A DNA stretch of 46,351 bases, taken from contig NZ_NHYM01000014.1 in NCBI RefSeq assembly GCF_003288815.1, positions 1-46,351 on the forward strand, in the 5' to 3' direction. The translations under genes were made by a program, and so were the position numbers. The DNA comes from Helicobacter sp. 16-1353. Lineage in GTDB: Bacteria > Campylobacterota > Campylobacteria > Campylobacterales > Helicobacteraceae. Under the pieces are notes generated by a model, which saw nothing but the letters and a program-made list of their open reading frames with translations, ran no database searches and was not told the DNA's origin. Below are positions 43,477-46,351 of this stretch, one piece after another; the first letter of the stretch is position 1, and every line of letters begins with the position of its first letter.

Positions 43477-44362
43477 AATCTATATTATATTTATCATTAT
43501 AATACTTGTTATTGCCATATTTATATATATATCACATAGGGAATATAAAAAAAACATATTAGAATTAAACAAACTAATACGAGGAGATTATAGTAAATCT
43601 AGGGATTATTGTTTTATTTCTCCATATAATCGCAACCTAAACAAGCATATAACAACACTAAGATTGACATTACAAGCTAGTAAAATTGCAAGAAATAAGA
43701 ATAATAAAAAGCTAAAATTAAAATATATACAGAATTCACAATTTATTTCATCACTATCTCACGAGTTTAAGAATCCTATTTCTATTATTTTAGGATATTG
43801 CGACTTACTAGATGATGCTAAAACAAAGGATTTGGCAAAGCAGAAAATACAAAATCAAGCTAAGAAAATGGATATGATTTTAAATAGGCTATATCTAGCA
43901 ATACGATTAGAAAACGAGCTAATCAAGCTAGAAATTAGTAGGTTTAATTTGAATGATATTATTTTAGAGATTTGTAATAATCTAGAAAATAAATACAATA
44001 GAACAATCTCTCTAAAACTCGATAGCTTGGAAATAAACGCAGATAAGATATTGCTAGAAACTGCTATATCAAATCTCATAGAAAATGCACTTAAATACTC
44101 TAAAAATAATGTAAAAATAATACTCAAAAAAAATGAATTAAAGATTATCGATGATGGCAGTGGAATCGACGAAAAAGAGCTAAATCATATACTTAAAAAA
44201 TTCTATCGTTTAAATCAAAGCTATAAAGAAAATTCGCTAGGGCTGGGACTATTTATCGTAAAGTATATATTAAAATTACACAATATCGATTTAAGGGTAA
44301 AAAGCAAGATTGCCAAAGGCTCAAGCTTTGGCTTTAAGATTCCAAAACATTTGATAAACTAA
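43469..44362 (+). CDS. Sensor histidine kinase with minimal input region
   Basis: Protein of 297 residues with a single N-terminal membrane helix (about 4-22), a short linker, a dimerisation domain with His98 in SLSHEFKNP, and an ATPase domain with NLIENALKYSKN, DDGSGID and SLGLGLFIVKYI. There is no periplasmic sensor domain between two helices as in usual kinases, so it may sense within the membrane or through a partner. The likely start is TTG overlapping the regulator's end. The signal is unknown. Confidence 0.88.
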   Translation: MFRIYIIFIIIILVIAIFIYISHREYKKNILELNKLIRGDYSKSRDYCFISPYNRNLNKHITTLRLTLQASKIARNKNNKKLKLKYIQNSQFISSLSHEFKNPISIILGYCDLLDDAKTKDLAKQKIQNQAKKMDMILNRLYLAIRLENELIKLEISRFNLNDIILEICNNLENKYNRTISLKLDSLEINADKILLETAISNLIENALKYSKNNVKIILKKNELKIIDDGSGIDEKELNHILKKFYRLNQSYKENSLGLGLFIVKYILKLHNIDLRVKSKIAKGSSFGFKIPKHLIN

Positions 44363-44364
44363 TC

Positions 44365-45957
44365 TTACTCAATTTCTATACTATCAAGCAATTTGAAATC
44401 CTTGTTAAAGACATTTGAAAAATATGTTTTGCTGTTATCGTAGCGGATTTGATAGTGCATTGGGTCGCTAAAGAATCTCAAATTCATAGTTTTATAATCA
44501 AAGCCTTTTAGCGGAACTTCGCTAAATCTAAAATCCCAACCCATCATATAAAACTTGCTATTTTCATCTATCGCAAAGCCGCTAAATTCCTTTTTTGCAT
44601 TTTCGCTAAGGGCGATAAATGCGATATTTTTAGGAGCTGGAATCTTCTTGAAACTTAGCACATTATCATTCATCACAAGATTAAAAATCTCGCCATTTTT
44701 ATCTTGCAAGAGATAGCCTAAATTCGCCACTTTCATATTTGTAGCTTTCCCCCAGATATTTTTAAAAGGCATTTCTGCCCCCGCATTTTGGGCTTTTTGG
44801 AGAATCTCATTTGTTAGATTCTTATCAATTCCGCTTTCAAAATCAAAAATTTTTATGCCATTTTTCACATAAATAAATTTTTCCGGAAATGGAATCTTAG
44901 CGATTTTAGAATCTGGATTAAACAGCGGATAAAGGCGAATCTTAGGCGGTTTTGCCCTAAAATCATAGCTAAAGCCAAGCCTAGAATCCTTAATAATTTC
45001 TTTGGTAAAAATCTTATTATCAATTTTTAGTGGCAATTTCCCTTGCAAGTCCAAATCCGCCCAATATGAAAATGGCAAATAGCCTTCATACGCCTCCCTA
45101 TCGAAGTTTCCCCCACTTTTTGAAGCATAGATAAACTTGTGGTCGCCAAGATTTTTTTGATACACAAAATCCTTTAAAATTGGCGAATAAAAAATATAGA
45201 ATTTCTCCAAATCTTTTTGAAACTTTTGGCTATAAATTTGGGCAGAAGTAAAGATAATAATAACGCCTAAAATTGCGATATTTACGAATAAAATAGGGCT
45301 TTTTAGCCTTTGGGATTTGATACTTTTTAGGCTATCAAATGAAAGTATTAAAAAGCAAAAAATAGCCAAGATAAGGGCGAAAATCGCCGTCCAATCCGCT
45401 AGATTTATAAAGATAAAAATGGCACTTAGGCTTAAAACTAGCTTGTAGATTAGGGCTTTTGGGGAGCTTTCTAGGATAATTGCGGTAGTGGCGATATAGC
45501 TTAAGATTCCAGCAAGGATAAAAATTGCAAAATCTTTTGCAAAAACGCCTAAAATTGGGGCTGGGTAAAACTGCCCTAGAATCAATAAAAGAGCGATAAA
45601 TAGGACTAAAATCATGCATAAAATAAATGCAATGCCGATAGCAAAATGCAAGGAAAGGGCGAGATTCTCCCTAATTGGCAAGTGCAGAATGATTTTAAGA
45701 CGTTTCCCCCTTTCGCCCAAAAACTGGGCTAATGCCACAAGCAAGGAAAATCCAAGAATAAAATATTGAAAATAAAAATACGGCTTGTAATCCAAAAAAA
45801 CGAAGCGATACCACATCATAGTTTCTGGCTCAATATTACTAAACTCGTAGTTTAGGGCATATGCGAAATAGCCTAAAAGTGCGAGGGAAAGCCCAAGCGT
45901 GGCGATAAAAAAGCCCCTTAGTTTTATCCATTCTTTTATAAAAATTGATTTTGTCAT
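44365..45957 (-). CDS. Large membrane protein, ABC-2 permease-like, with soluble C-terminal domain
   Basis: Protein of 530 residues with about seven predicted membrane helices in the first 240 residues, then roughly 290 soluble residues rich in aromatic and charged positions. The start FIKEWIKLRGFF resembles ABC-2 type permeases. I cannot name the family securely; DUF4857-like is possible. It converges on the kinase gene with two bases between stops. No ATPase partner is visible before the window ends, though one could lie beyond it upstream. Confidence 0.6.
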   Translation of the reverse strand: MTKSIFIKEWIKLRGFFIATLGLSLALLGYFAYALNYEFSNIEPETMMWYRFVFLDYKPYFYFQYFILGFSLLVALAQFLGERGKRLKIILHLPIRENLALSLHFAIGIAFILCMILVLFIALLLILGQFYPAPILGVFAKDFAIFILAGILSYIATTAIILESSPKALIYKLVLSLSAIFIFINLADWTAIFALILAIFCFLILSFDSLKSIKSQRLKSPILFVNIAILGVIIIFTSAQIYSQKFQKDLEKFYIFYSPILKDFVYQKNLGDHKFIYASKSGGNFDREAYEGYLPFSYWADLDLQGKLPLKIDNKIFTKEIIKDSRLGFSYDFRAKPPKIRLYPLFNPDSKIAKIPFPEKFIYVKNGIKIFDFESGIDKNLTNEILQKAQNAGAEMPFKNIWGKATNMKVANLGYLLQDKNGEIFNLVMNDNVLSFKKIPAPKNIAFIALSENAKKEFSGFAIDENSKFYMMGWDFRFSEVPLKGFDYKTMNLRFFSDPMHYQIRYDNSKTYFSNVFNKDFKLLDSIEIE

Positions 45958-46351
45958 TTTTGGAATCCTTAAAATTTGTTTGCTTTAAAAATATTTTTAT
46001 TTTGTCCTATTTGTCGCTGTTTTATGCAAATCTCCCGCCTTATGCGAATCTTTTAAAAATCACTTTGGTGATTTTAAGTTAATTTTTAATTCTGTGCTTT
46101 AGCACCCGTAAAAAGGGGCGGTGGGCGATAAAAGATAGATTCGAGGGCGAAGCCCTCCACCAAACAAAAAGATTTTTATATAAACCTAATTTTTAAGGCA
46201 ACGCCTTTATAAAGTCGCTTTTCCAACAGAATCTTTACTTTTCGTTTTAAGCGTATTGTTTAGTAAAGGGGGGACAAGGGGGCTTGAATTGCGAAATCGC
46301 TCCCCTTATCCCCCCTTTGCTTCGCAATCCCCCCAAACCCCCGATGACGCT
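45958..46351. other. Noncoding region rich in hairpins
   Basis: No convincing gene. It contains GAGGGC-GAA-GCCCTC at 46143-46157, AAGGC-AAC-GCCTT at 46195-46207 and a strong G-rich/C-rich hairpin listed separately. Such palindromic units resemble dispersed intergenic repeats. The promoter of the membrane-protein gene should lie at its left end, but I see no clear element. Confidence 0.55.
46265..46318. repeat. 17-bp inverted repeat of G-rich and C-rich arms
   Basis: Arm 46265-46281 (AAAGGGGGGACAAGGGG) pairs with 46302-46318, with one C/A mismatch and a 20-base loop. There is no T run of terminator length. A second, smaller pair (ATTGCGAA with TTCGCAAT) is interleaved. Confidence 0.75.

Noticed and set aside
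1-46351. CRISPR array, insertion sequence or prophage
   Set aside because: No regularly spaced repeats, transposase or phage structural gene was found on either strand.

Overview
The window looks like chromosomal DNA of a Helicobacter-type member of the Campylobacterota, probably an enterohepatic Helicobacter. The DNA is AT-rich and uses GATTCT/AGAATC words heavily. SecA, LolA, SodB and a DUF1104-like protein have epsilonproteobacterial character, and there is a long surface-glycan region studded with poly-G/C tracts of the kind these bacteria use for phase variation. The genus call is an inference from style; no species is claimed.

Layout. (1) 378-12910, plus strand: one tightly packed operon of 14 genes encoding two KAS III-type ketosynthases, two acyl carrier proteins, two tandem SDR reductases (the second frameshifted), a PglD/NeuD-like acyltransferase, a FabZ-like hotdog protein, a ThDP-dependent enzyme, a NeuB-family PEP-condensing synthase, a metallo-beta-lactamase-fold hydrolase, an AMP-forming acyl ligase, a LuxE-like acyl-protein synthetase and a LuxC-like acyl reductase. 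It reads as a dedicated small fatty-acid route ending in an aldehyde, sitting beside enzymes that extend aldehydes with PEP or pyruvate. I regard it as the most novel system here. (2) 19503-12947, minus strand: FkbM methyltransferase (two frameshifts), RmlA, RmlB, radical SAM protein, DegT aminotransferase and a phase-off methyltransferase, a dTDP-4-amino-6-deoxysugar operon. (3) 19634-27754: housekeeping and defence genes (DUF1104-like protein, sodB, lolA, secA, a restriction-modification pair, a LolC/E permease). (4) 27839-28250: tRNA-Gly, tRNA-Leu, tRNA-Cys and tRNA-Ser. (5) 42663-28297, minus strand: a PglK/Wzk-like flippase, a CysC-like kinase, five tandem sulfotransferase-like transferases, two methyltransferases, a glutamine-kinase-like protein, a class I amidohydrolase, a nucleotidyltransferase and a CysQ-like phosphatase. 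The set and most of the order match the Campylobacter jejuni O-methyl phosphoramidate (MeOPN) genes Cj1415-Cj1422. (6) 42799-44362: a two-component system. (7) 44365-45957: a large membrane protein, followed by hairpin-rich non-coding DNA.

Twelve G/C tracts of 8-12 bases lie inside genes of regions 1, 2 and 5 and none in regions 3, 4, 6 or 7. In the sequence as given, the glutamine kinase, two tract-bearing transferases and RmlB are in frame. The second SDR, two transferases, one MeOPN methyltransferase, the 13 kb methyltransferase and FkbM are out of frame. The first ketosynthase is read into a short alternative tail. In every out-of-frame case, a one-base change in the G/C tract (plus one base in a T tract for FkbM) restores a protein whose length fits its family and whose stop or start overlaps or closely abuts its neighbour. 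The cell therefore probably displays a phase-variable population of acylated, methylated and phosphoramidate-decorated glycans.
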